A stretch of DNA of 64,000 bases from Hydrogenophilus thermoluteolus (lineage in GTDB: Bacteria > Pseudomonadota > Gammaproteobacteria > Burkholderiales > Rhodocyclaceae). The stretch is taken from the NCBI RefSeq assembly GCF_003574215.1, contig NZ_AP018558.1, positions 1,821,501 through 1,885,500 of the forward strand. The letters run 5' to 3'. Shown here piece after piece: positions 1 through 7,171 of this stretch (position 1 is its first letter; each line of letters opens with the position of its first letter). The position numbers and the translations under genes were made by a program. Under the pieces are notes generated by a model, which did not search any database, was not told where the DNA came from, and was given only the letters and a program-made list of their open reading frames with translations.

Positions 1-178
1 CGTCATCCACCCCGGGCGGCACCCGGTAGGTGAGCAGTTCGAGCAGAAACGCCTCTTCACCTGCGGGCGGGTTACGCAGGAGCGCCACGAGCGCTTCGGT
101 CTGTTCCTTGGAAAGCGGCAACGGGGGGATGCCGAGCGCCGCACGCTCGGCCACATGGGCACGGTAGGCTTCCAACAT
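1..178 (-). CDS. acnB: aconitate hydratase B, N-terminal fragment
   Basis: Reading the minus strand from an ATG at 176-178 gives 59 codons that run off the left edge. The protein opens MLEAYRAHVAERAALGIPPL and continues through NPPAGEEAFLLELLTYRVPPGVDD, which matches the start of the AcnB family (the HEAT-like N-terminal domain) almost residue for residue. AcnB interconverts citrate and isocitrate in the TCA cycle with a [4Fe-4S] cluster; the cluster ligands lie outside the window. A GAGGTGA ribosome site sits about six bases before the ATG. aroB lies upstream in the same direction, but a strong terminator at 262-302 separates them, so acnB should have its own promoter in 179-260. Truncated only by the window edge. 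Confidence 0.93.
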   Translation of the reverse strand, partial: MLEAYRAHVAERAALGIPPLPLSKEQTEALVALLRNPPAGEEAFLLELLTYRVPPGVDD

Positions 179-216
179 GACGATCACCTCGCTATGGTCT
201 CGCACAAACAAAATAT

Positions 217-237
217 GTCTTATGTCTTTTATAAGAC
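217..237. promoter_or_regulatory. inverted-repeat operator candidate upstream of acnB
   Basis: GTCTTAT (217-223) and ATAAGAC (231-237) form an exact inverted repeat with a 7-base spacer. The spacer carries another GTCTT, so a second overlapping palindrome GTCTT-TTAT-AAGAC exists at 224-237. The site is in an AT-rich island 40-60 bases before the acnB start codon. Palindromes of this TCTTAT/ATAAGA type are what GntR-family dimers commonly bind, and TCA-cycle genes are frequent targets in Betaproteobacteria. The regulator is not in the window, so its identity is inference. Confidence 0.5.
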
Positions 238-261
238 TAGAGGACTTGACAGAAAGATTCT

Positions 262-302
262 ACAAGAAAGCGCCCCGAGCGACAAGCATTCGCCCGGGGC
301 GC
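262..302 (-). terminator. intrinsic terminator after aroB
   Basis: On the minus strand a 13-base stem (290-302 paired with 270-282, GCGCCCCGGGCGA against TCGCTCGGGGCGC, one G-T wobble) closes a 7-base loop and is followed directly by TTTCTT. It lies about 105 bases after the aroB stop and about 85 bases before the acnB start, so it ends the pil-aro transcript. Between it and aroB two near-identical copies of ACTGAGGCA occur; I cannot assign them a role. Confidence 0.8.
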
Positions 303-407
303 CGTGCCTCAGTGTTTGACGAAACGAACTACCTTGCCTCAGTACGGCACCGTGTGCAATACCGAGCAACGGGATATGGTCTGACGCACCCTCTTGCCGG
401 GATGCGC

Positions 408-1490
408 TCAGCCCAACCGCGCGGCCAAAGCCGCATCGACGACGGTTTTGGGGACATCGGCGGTCACCACCGCTTCCCCGATTCCCTTGAGCAGGACGAA
501 GCGGATTTTGCCGCCGACAACCTTCTTGTCACCCGTCATCAGTTGCCAGACCTGGTCGGTATCGAGTGCCGGCCCCCGTACCGGAAGGCCAGCACGGATG
601 AGTAGCCCTTCGATCCGCGCACAGTCGTTTTCCGTGAGCCATCCCAGGCGTAGCGACACTTCGGCGGCGATCATCATCCCTGCAGCAACCGCCTCGCCGT
701 GCAACCATTGCGTGTAACCGGTTGCGGTCTCGATCGCGTGCCCGAAGGTGTGACCCAAGTTGAGGGTGGCGCGAACGCCCCGTTCCGTTTCGTCCGCTGC
801 AACCACCTCTGCTTTGTTCCGGCAGCTGCGCTCGACCGCGATCGCGATGCTTTCGGCATCGAGCGCCAAGAGCGACTCGATGCGGTGTTCCAGCCATTCG
901 AAGAACGCGGCGTCGCGAATCAGTCCGTATTTGATCACCTCGGCAAGCCCCGCACGCAATTCGCGCGCCGGAAGCGTGCGCAAAGTCGCCGTATCGATCA
1001 ACACCGCACGCGGCTGGTAGAACGCACCGATCAGGTTTTTGCCGCGGGGGTGGTTGATCGCGGTTTTGCCACCGACGGAGGAGTCGACTTGCGCCAAGAG
1101 CGTCGTCGGCACCTGAAGGAACGGCGCACCGCGTTGCCAGCACGCCGCAGCAAAACCGGCCATGTCCCCGATCACGCCGCCCCCCAGCGCGATCACGGTC
1201 GTTTCTCGCTCCGCGCGGACGTCGACGAGCGCATCGAAAATCCTCTGGAGCGTCTCCCAGTTTTTATAGCGCTCGCCATCGGGCAACACCACCGCCGACA
1301 CCGCAACGCCGTGCCGTTCGAGCGCAGCGCGAAAGGTCTCCAAATAGAGCGGCGCCACCGTGGTGTTGGTGACGATCACACCGTTGGGTTGGGGCAGGTG
1401 GGGCAGCAACAGCTCCGCATGGGACAAGATCCCCTCATCGATCCAGATGGGATAGGATCGCGCCCCCAAATCGACGCTGACGATGCGCAC
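408..1490 (-). CDS. aroB: 3-dehydroquinate synthase
   Basis: Converts DAHP to 3-dehydroquinate, step two of the shikimate pathway, in the cytoplasm with NAD+ and a divalent metal. The 360-residue length is normal for the family. Visible motifs are PDGERYKNWETL (70-81), the NAD-binding GGGVIGDMAGF (103-113), the TTLLAQVDSSVGGKTA stretch (129-144) and the metal ligands E184, H247 (in GHTFGH) and H264 (in WLHGEAV). The start is a GTG preceded by AGGAGATGAGCC; this gives the normal N-terminus. aroK lies 36 bases upstream in the same direction, the standard aroK-aroB pair downstream of pilQ, so the two successive shikimate-pathway kinase and synthase genes share the pilus transcript. Confidence 0.97.
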   Translation of the reverse strand: MRIVSVDLGARSYPIWIDEGILSHAELLLPHLPQPNGVIVTNTTVAPLYLETFRAALERHGVAVSAVVLPDGERYKNWETLQRIFDALVDVRAERETTVIALGGGVIGDMAGFAAACWQRGAPFLQVPTTLLAQVDSSVGGKTAINHPRGKNLIGAFYQPRAVLIDTATLRTLPARELRAGLAEVIKYGLIRDAAFFEWLEHRIESLLALDAESIAIAVERSCRNKAEVVAADETERGVRATLNLGHTFGHAIETATGYTQWLHGEAVAAGMMIAAEVSLRLGWLTENDCARIEGLLIRAGLPVRGPALDTDQVWQLMTGDKKVVGGKIRFVLLKGIGEAVVTADVPKTVVDAALAARLG

Positions 1491-1526
1491 GGCTCATCTC
1501 CTTTCTTCCGTTTCTGGTGCAGCCCC

Positions 1527-2063
1527 TCACGCCGACGTTGCGGGCAACGGCACCCCATAAGCGACCAGCGCTTCTTCGAGCGTTTGCACCACCGCAGACA
1601 ACCGCCCATCGCGGGTGGGAACGATCAGGTCGGCCACTTCGCGGTACCAGGGGTCCCGCTCGGCAAGGAGCGCTTGCAGCCGCGCTTTCGGATCGGGCAC
1701 CTGCAGGAGCGGGCGCGTGCGGTCGTATTGCAAGCGTTCCCACAACACCTCGAGCGGTGCTTCCAGATAGACGACCACGCCGCGGCGCTTGAACCGTAGG
1801 CGATTCTCCGCGCGGGTCACCGCGCCGCCCCCCGTTGCGATCACCAGATCCTCTTTGGCCAGCAACTCATCCAAAAGCCGCGCTTCGCGATCGCGGAACC
1901 CGGCTTCGCCCTCCAACTCGAAAATGAGCGGGATCGGAACGCCGGTGCGCGCTTCCAATGCTTCGTCGGCATCGACGAACGACAACCCGTGGCGGGCTGC
2001 CAACGCCTTGCCGATCGTGGTCTTCCCGGCGCCCATCATGCCCACCAATACGATCGGTTCCAC
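1527..2063 (-). CDS. aroK: shikimate kinase
   Basis: Phosphorylates shikimate at the 3-position with ATP, step five of the shikimate pathway. The 178-residue protein has the Walker A GMMGAGKT (8-15), the substrate-binding DAD (31-33), the GGG shikimate loop (78-80) and the lid motif DRTRPLL (114-120). The start codon is GTG, with GAGGAAGGT just before it. It sits 39 bases after pilQ and before aroB, the common pilQ-aroK-aroB order of Beta- and Gammaproteobacteria. No key residue is missing. Confidence 0.97.
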   Translation of the reverse strand: MEPIVLVGMMGAGKTTIGKALAARHGLSFVDADEALEARTGVPIPLIFELEGEAGFRDREARLLDELLAKEDLVIATGGGAVTRAENRLRFKRRGVVVYLEAPLEVLWERLQYDRTRPLLQVPDPKARLQALLAERDPWYREVADLIVPTRDGRLSAVVQTLEEALVAYGVPLPATSA

Positions 2064-2102
2064 ACCTTCCTCGGTTTTCTGGGAACATGGGCGTAGTGTA
2101 CC

Positions 2103-4211
2103 TTAGCGCAGGCGCAGATCGTCGCTGACGATGCGGGGGGTGAGGAAGATCATCAGTTCGGTGCGCTGTGCGGTCCGGTTGGTATTCTTGAAGAGGTTAC
2201 CCATGATCGGAAGGTCTCCCAAAAAGGGGACTTTGTTTTCGTTTTGCTGATCGCTCTCCTCGAAAAGCCCACCCAAGATGACCGTGCCACCGTTTTCGAC
2301 GATCACGTCGGTTGTGACCTGTTTCTTCAAAATCGGCGGGTTGCCCTGGACGCTCCGAGTGAAATCGGCACGGTTTTTCTCGACGAGCACCGACATACGT
2401 ACCCGCCCATCCGGGGTGAATTGCGGCGTCACTTCCAGGATCAGCGCCGCCTCTTTGAACGAGACCGTCGCCGTTTGGGTAGTGGTGCCCGGCGTCACGT
2501 ACGGAATTTCGTCGCCTACGCTGATCCGCGCCTTGACGTTGTTCGCGGTCATGATCTTCGGACTCGAAATGATGCGCCCGTTCCCCGAGACCTCGGCCAG
2601 GTTGAGTTCAAGGTTGAGGTAGCGCGTGAGCGACTTGTTGAAGATCGAAACCGCGAACGAACCGTAATTGGTGTTGGTCACGGTGGCGCCTGCGGTATTG
2701 GGCCAATTGAACGGGCCGATGGTGTAGAGCACCCCACCGCCCAGGCTCCGGATGCGCGCGTCATCAAACCCCAGACGCGCGCCGATTTCGCGCCCGAAAT
2801 TGGTGGTCGCTTCGACGATGCGCGCTTCGATCACCACCTGTTTCGGCGGCACGTCGATCTCTTTCAAGAGCGCACGCACCGCGGCCAGGCGATCCTCGAC
2901 GTCGGTGACGAAGAGTTTGTTCGTGCGCGCGTCGAAGGTCGCCGAACCACGCGCAGAGAGAAAGCCTTGCGTCTGGGCTCCGCCGTTGCTGCCACCGCCG
3001 CTTCGGCCGCTCACCAACATCTGATGGATCTCAGCAGCCGAGTGGTAATTGATCTGGAACGATTCGGTGCGCAGCACCCCTTTTTCCACTTTCTGGTTGA
3101 CCGCCGCCAAACGCTCCTGTTCACGTTGCGCGATCTCTTGGGTGGGTGCAACCCAGATGATGTTGCCGTTTTGCCGTTTGTCGAGCCCTTTCGCCTGCAA
3201 AATGATATCGAGCGCCTGATCCCACGGCACCTCTTTGAGCCGCAAGGTGATCGTACCTTGCACCGTGTCGGACGCGACGATATTGAATCCGCTGAAATCG
3301 GCAAGCACCTGCAACAACGCCCGCACTTCGACGTTCTGGAAGTCGAGCGTCAACCGCTCACCGTTGTATTTCGGTTTGAGGAGATCAGAAACGGCATTCT
3401 CTTCCTCCTTGGGCGGCTCAGCGACCTCCAACACGAACGTGGTATCGGCCTGATACGCGGTGGGTTGCCAATCCCCTTTCGCCCAAACCGAAAGCACTGC
3501 ATCGCGCCCCTTTTGGGCAAAGCGCAATTCGGTCACCGGTGTGCCGAAATCGCGGACGTCGGATCGGCGGTGCAAAAGATCGGGCAACCGGACGTCGGGG
3601 AAACGCACTTCCAGGTGGTCCCCCGCGCGGATCAGGTCGGGGGAGACCTTCGTCGAAGAGAGCGTTACGACGACACGCCCTTCGCCGCGTTCGCCGCGGC
3701 GGAAATCGACGTCGCGAATTTCAGGGGTGTCGAACACCGCCTCGGCTGCCGGTGGCGCTGCGCTTCGCGCGGACGCGACTGCCGCAATCGCGTTCGCTAC
3801 CGGCTCCGAAGCGGGTTGCGCCGCGCGGCGCCAGTCGATGCGCCACCCTTCGGGGGTAGCCGCAAGCGCATAGGGCACCGGCTCGTCGAGCACCAAGACG
3901 ACGCGCAGCCGCTGCCCCGACTCCACCAGATAGACCCGATCGACTCCTGCACGCGCAAAGCGCTCTTCCGAGCGGCCCAACCCATTTTTAGCCCCGACGA
4001 AGTCGAAGATCGCGCGCGCCGGCCCGCTCATCTGAAAGTGGGCAGGCGCAGGCACAGCGGCATCGAAACGCAACAGAAGACTGGCTTGCCCATCGCCGCC
4101 CTCGACCAGCTCCACGCCAGTGAGTTGGGCTGCCCAGACAGAGAGCGCCATCCACATACCACAGAAGCCAGCCAACCACCGCACTGCCACACGTCGCCAC
4201 TCGTTTCGCAC
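2103..4211 (-). CDS. pilQ: type IV pilus secretin PilQ
   Basis: Forms the outer-membrane ring through which the type IV pilus exits. The 702-residue protein has a signal peptide (hydrophobic stretch about 10-28 ending in SVWA), two beta-rich AMIN domains (about 30-130 and 160-270) that bind peptidoglycan, an STN/N0 domain around 290-360 (DFQNVEVRALLQVLADFSGF), a secretin N1 domain carrying a Gly/Ser-rich loop (SGRSGGGSNGG), and the C-terminal secretin barrel with the VPFLGDLPIMG signature near residue 665. The start is a GTG that follows the pilP stop within a few bases, so translation is coupled. It is the last pilus gene of pilMNOPQ and is followed by aroK. Confidence 0.96.
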   Translation of the reverse strand: MRNEWRRVAVRWLAGFCGMWMALSVWAAQLTGVELVEGGDGQASLLLRFDAAVPAPAHFQMSGPARAIFDFVGAKNGLGRSEERFARAGVDRVYLVESGQRLRVVLVLDEPVPYALAATPEGWRIDWRRAAQPASEPVANAIAAVASARSAAPPAAEAVFDTPEIRDVDFRRGERGEGRVVVTLSSTKVSPDLIRAGDHLEVRFPDVRLPDLLHRRSDVRDFGTPVTELRFAQKGRDAVLSVWAKGDWQPTAYQADTTFVLEVAEPPKEEENAVSDLLKPKYNGERLTLDFQNVEVRALLQVLADFSGFNIVASDTVQGTITLRLKEVPWDQALDIILQAKGLDKRQNGNIIWVAPTQEIAQREQERLAAVNQKVEKGVLRTESFQINYHSAAEIHQMLVSGRSGGGSNGGAQTQGFLSARGSATFDARTNKLFVTDVEDRLAAVRALLKEIDVPPKQVVIEARIVEATTNFGREIGARLGFDDARIRSLGGGVLYTIGPFNWPNTAGATVTNTNYGSFAVSIFNKSLTRYLNLELNLAEVSGNGRIISSPKIMTANNVKARISVGDEIPYVTPGTTTQTATVSFKEAALILEVTPQFTPDGRVRMSVLVEKNRADFTRSVQGNPPILKKQVTTDVIVENGGTVILGGLFEESDQQNENKVPFLGDLPIMGNLFKNTNRTAQRTELMIFLTPRIVSDDLRLR

Positions 4212-4212
4212 C

Positions 4213-4800
4213 TTACCCCCCTTGGCTCACCAATTCGCGTTCCCGTTCCCGCCAACGTCCGTCGTCGTCACGGACCAGTTCGCGCAGCACGATCCGCCAT
4301 TGCCGTCCCGCATCCGTTTCCGCTGGTTCGATCGCGACGATTTGGCCGAAATCTTTCCCCAAATAGTTGCCGACCGTCACCCGGTACAATTTGCCATCCG
4401 GCGCAGCGATCAGCCCCCACCGCGTCCCTTTCTGCTCCAGAACTCCGCGTAACGCCAAATCGTCCAACGCGAACGCTTCGAGCGGCTCACGCGCGCGCGT
4501 CAAATCGGGGGCAGGCAACCCGGGGTCGACCGCTGCCGCTTCGGCTTTGGGCGGCGGCGGCAAGAAGCGCGACAATGCAAACGGATCGGGCAGATCATAG
4601 GCTGCATAGGTCAGCGGAACGATCGTGCGCACCTGCGGTAACGGTTTGACCCGCCCTTTGAGCGACGCAGCAGACTGTTGCTGCCACGCTACCAAATCCT
4701 CCATTCCTTCGGGCGGCACCACCAGCCCACACCCCGCAGTCAGCAGCGCCCCCACCACCGCGACGAACCGGGTACGCAGGAAACAGCGCCGCGCCATCAT
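4213..4800 (-). CDS. pilP: type IV pilus lipoprotein PilP
   Basis: Inner-membrane lipoprotein that links the PilNO dimer to PilQ in the pilus alignment complex. The 195-residue sequence starts MMARRCF and has a lipoprotein signal with the lipobox LTAGC at about residues 20-24, then a linker, then the conserved C-terminal PilP beta domain containing DLALRGVLEQKGTRWGLI and LGKDFGQIVAIEP. The ATG overlaps the stop of pilO by four bases. Length and order fit the family. Confidence 0.94.
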   Translation of the reverse strand: MMARRCFLRTRFVAVVGALLTAGCGLVVPPEGMEDLVAWQQQSAASLKGRVKPLPQVRTIVPLTYAAYDLPDPFALSRFLPPPPKAEAAAVDPGLPAPDLTRAREPLEAFALDDLALRGVLEQKGTRWGLIAAPDGKLYRVTVGNYLGKDFGQIVAIEPAETDAGRQWRIVLRELVRDDDGRWRERERELVSQGG

Positions 4801-5456
4801 CGCAGACCTCCTTGGCGTTGCGCCGGCTTAGGCACCTGCGCCGCCCGCTCCTCCTCATCCAGATAACGATACGCAAAGAGCGTTGCGTCCATCTGCAGGG
4901 TTGGATTGTCGCCTTGTCGATTCGCGACAGCCAATTTGACGTCGGCGAACGAGACGACGCGGGGCATCGACGAGACGTCGCTGAGGAACCCGGCGATGCG
5001 GTGGTAATCCCCCGTCAACCGGATCGTCACGGGCAATTCGGCATAGAACTCTTTCACACTTTCAGTCCCCGGCCGAAAGAGCTCGAACCGCAAACCGCGC
5101 TGCAACCCATAGCGGTGCGCCTCTTTCAACAACCCGTCGACTTCGGCGCGACTGGGAAGGCGCTGCAACAGGTCCCCAAACTGCTTTTCCGCTGCTTTCA
5201 CTTGGTTGCGCAGCAGCGGCAAATTGACTGCAAGCCGTTTCTTCGCCAGCCACCGCTCTTTGAGCTCCGGTTCTTTGGCCACCGCCGCTTCGATCGCCGC
5301 GATCTGATCGCTCCACAAGAGATACCACCCCAAAAAGAGGGCCAGTACGAAAGCCACGACCCAAACGGTGACCTGCGGCGCAAGCGGCCACAATCCCGGA
5401 TCGTTCGGGTCGAGATCGCGAAACTGGGCAGCGAACCGGGCGAACTGCGCCTTCAT
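4797..5456 (-). CDS. pilO: type IV pilus inner-membrane protein PilO
   Basis: Bitopic protein that dimerises with PilN and bridges the cytoplasmic PilM ring to periplasmic PilP. The 219 residues show a short cytoplasmic start (FRDLDPNDPGLWPL, a PilO hallmark), one transmembrane helix at about 28-48, a periplasmic coiled coil (about 55-105) and a ferredoxin-like C-terminal fold with RVVSFADVKLA. The start overlaps the pilN stop by four bases. The C-terminus is charged and ends in the pilP overlap. Confidence 0.94.
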   Translation of the reverse strand: MKAQFARFAAQFRDLDPNDPGLWPLAPQVTVWVVAFVLALFLGWYLLWSDQIAAIEAAVAKEPELKERWLAKKRLAVNLPLLRNQVKAAEKQFGDLLQRLPSRAEVDGLLKEAHRYGLQRGLRFELFRPGTESVKEFYAELPVTIRLTGDYHRIAGFLSDVSSMPRVVSFADVKLAVANRQGDNPTLQMDATLFAYRYLDEEERAAQVPKPAQRQGGLR

Positions 5457-6043
5457 CGCTCCGCTCCTTCCTTTTGCGTCGTACGCTGCTCGATCGCGGC
5501 TCGGTCGATCGTCACCACCAGCGCGAATTGAACGCCACTTTGCCGGTCGACTTCGGTTGCTTGCGTTTCGATCAAGCGGACGCGATGGAAATCGGGAGAA
5601 GACTCCAGCGCGCGCATCAATTCTGAGACCGTGCCGTTGGAGCGCGCCAGACCGCGCAAGGTGACCTCGGCGTCATGGCGCTCGAGTTGGGTGAGCGCCA
5701 CACCCTCGGGTAACAACCGCGGCAACGCATCGACGACAGCGATCGGTTCGACCCGCCGCAGTTGCAGCGACTCGATCACCTCTTTCCGCGCCAAAATCCC
5801 CGCAATCAGAGATTCCAGCGATTTGATCTCGGCGATTTGCCGGTCGAGCTGCGCAATCTCTTGTTCCAAGAAATGGTTGCGCGCCGTTTGCCGCGCCAAA
5901 AGAGAATCGAGCCACCACCACCCTGTGGCGACCACGAGCGCGGCGCACAGGGTCACCCCGCCCAAACCGAAATAGAAGCGCTGTCGTCGCTCTTCGCGCA
6001 GCGCTTCCCGCCACGGCAAGAGATCGATATCGATCGAATTCAC
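5453..6043 (-). CDS. pilN: type IV pilus inner-membrane protein PilN
   Basis: Partner of PilO. Its cytoplasmic N-terminal tail docks into PilM through the INLLP-type motif, seen here as IDIDLLPWREALREERRQRF right after the start. One transmembrane helix follows (about 25-47), then a periplasmic coiled coil and a small alpha-beta domain (GVALTQLERHDAEVTLRG). The open frame extends 12 codons further upstream, but a GTG at 6041-6043 lies directly after the pilM stop and places the docking motif at the N-terminus as in homologues, so I use it (196 residues). Confidence 0.92.
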   Translation of the reverse strand: MNSIDIDLLPWREALREERRQRFYFGLGGVTLCAALVVATGWWWLDSLLARQTARNHFLEQEIAQLDRQIAEIKSLESLIAGILARKEVIESLQLRRVEPIAVVDALPRLLPEGVALTQLERHDAEVTLRGLARSNGTVSELMRALESSPDFHRVRLIETQATEVDRQSGVQFALVVTIDRAAIEQRTTQKEGAER

Positions 6044-6044
6044 G

Positions 6045-7076
6045 CTACCCCCGCCACGCCAAGCCAGTTGCCAACGCAAATCGCGGTGCGACCGGCAACC
6101 ACTCCTGCCAACGCGCTGCCACAGTGAGCTTCACCCAAGGGTTGAGCAGTGCCACCGGCGGCGAAACCATACCCTGCACCGCTTCGACAACCCCAGGCAA
6201 TGTCGCGACGCCACCCGCGAGCAAAAGCCGGTCGATCTGCGTCACCCCTTCGGATGCGGTGAGGAAGAATTTCAACAGATTCGCGACTTCAAACGCGAAT
6301 TTCGCCAAAAACGGTTGCAACACGTCTGTCTTCGCCGCTTCGCTCCATTGATTCGACGCGACCATCTGGTTAGCCGCTTCGTTCGAACGCAAAAAACGTG
6401 CCAGGTCACGTCGGATACGGCTCGCTTCGAACGATTGGCTGCGGTCGAATCGCCGCTCGCCATTGACCCAGACAACGAGCTCGATCGTGTCTTCCCCAGC
6501 GTCGACGAGCGCCGTGACGCCAGAAAGCAGTTCCGCACGCAGCGCCGCGCGACGCAACGCCAGACTTTCCACGTCCAAGTGTGAGAGGGTCAATCCCGCT
6601 TCTTCAGCGATAAGCTGCATCGCTTCGACCCGCTCGTGGCGGGTGGCGACGATCACCACCCGTTCGGTTTCCGGTTCGACGCCAGGCCCGACCACCTGCC
6701 AATCGGCGCGCAGATCCTCGACCGGAAACGGAGACATCCGCGCCAATTCGGCAAAGACGAGCTCTTCCTTTTCCCGTTCGGAAAGGCCGACAGGAAAGTC
6801 GACGCTGCGTTGCATCACCGCACTGTCGGGCAATGCCATCACCGCCGCTCGGACGCCACCCAGCATCTGAGCCGCCTTCATGAGCGCGCCCACCACTGCC
6901 TTTTGATTGCCTACCCCAGACGCCGAATACCACCCACTTTCACACGGCACGGTTGCAACGCTTGCTAGCGCAACTGCCTGCCCCCGCCGCTGCAACTTGA
7001 CCGCTTTGACGGCGGACGGCCCCAAGTCGATGCCAACGCCCTCCCCCGCTTTTTGTTGTCGTCCCAACCGCAGCAT
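6045..7076 (-). CDS. pilM: type IV pilus assembly protein PilM
   Basis: Actin-like cytoplasmic ATPase-fold protein that forms a ring below the inner membrane and binds the PilN tail. The nucleotide-binding signatures are visible: GIDLGPSAVKAVKL near residue 17 (phosphate 1), LVDAGEDTIELVVW (phosphate 2), and LLLAGGVATLPGVVEAV (adenosine motif) near the C-terminus. The frame can start at a TTG (7085) or at the ATG three codons later; I take the ATG at 7074-7076 (343 residues), since GGGGAGG lies only two bases before the TTG. It is the first gene of pilMNOPQ and diverges from mrcA across about 95 bases. Confidence 0.94.
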   Translation of the reverse strand: MLRLGRQQKAGEGVGIDLGPSAVKAVKLQRRGQAVALASVATVPCESGWYSASGVGNQKAVVGALMKAAQMLGGVRAAVMALPDSAVMQRSVDFPVGLSEREKEELVFAELARMSPFPVEDLRADWQVVGPGVEPETERVVIVATRHERVEAMQLIAEEAGLTLSHLDVESLALRRAALRAELLSGVTALVDAGEDTIELVVWVNGERRFDRSQSFEASRIRRDLARFLRSNEAANQMVASNQWSEAAKTDVLQPFLAKFAFEVANLLKFFLTASEGVTQIDRLLLAGGVATLPGVVEAVQGMVSPPVALLNPWVKLTVAARWQEWLPVAPRFALATGLAWRG

Positions 7077-7131
7077 CGAATGCAACGCCTCCCCTCGATC
7101 GATAAAAAACGCGCTTTCGCGGCAGCAAAGC

Positions 7132-7137
7132 TATAAT
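7132..7137 (+). promoter_or_regulatory. probable -10 element of the mrcA promoter
   Basis: A perfect TATAAT stands 35 bases before the mrcA start in the divergent pilM/mrcA gap. I see no good -35 at 16-18 bases upstream, so the promoter may depend on an activator or be weak. On the other strand only a poor pilM promoter can be drawn. Confidence 0.45.
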
Positions 7138-7171
7138 CGGCGAATCTCCGCCCGCTGTCAAGACAATCGTT

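Noticed and set aside
177..605. A possible small plus-strand gene in the acnB-aroB gap
   Set aside because: It runs into aroB on the opposite strand and crosses the terminator; no ribosome site or homology.
2244..4649. An 801-codon open frame on the plus strand opposite pilQ and pilP
   Set aside because: Arginine/histidine/proline-rich translation with no domain; it is the mirror of two certain genes in GC-rich DNA.
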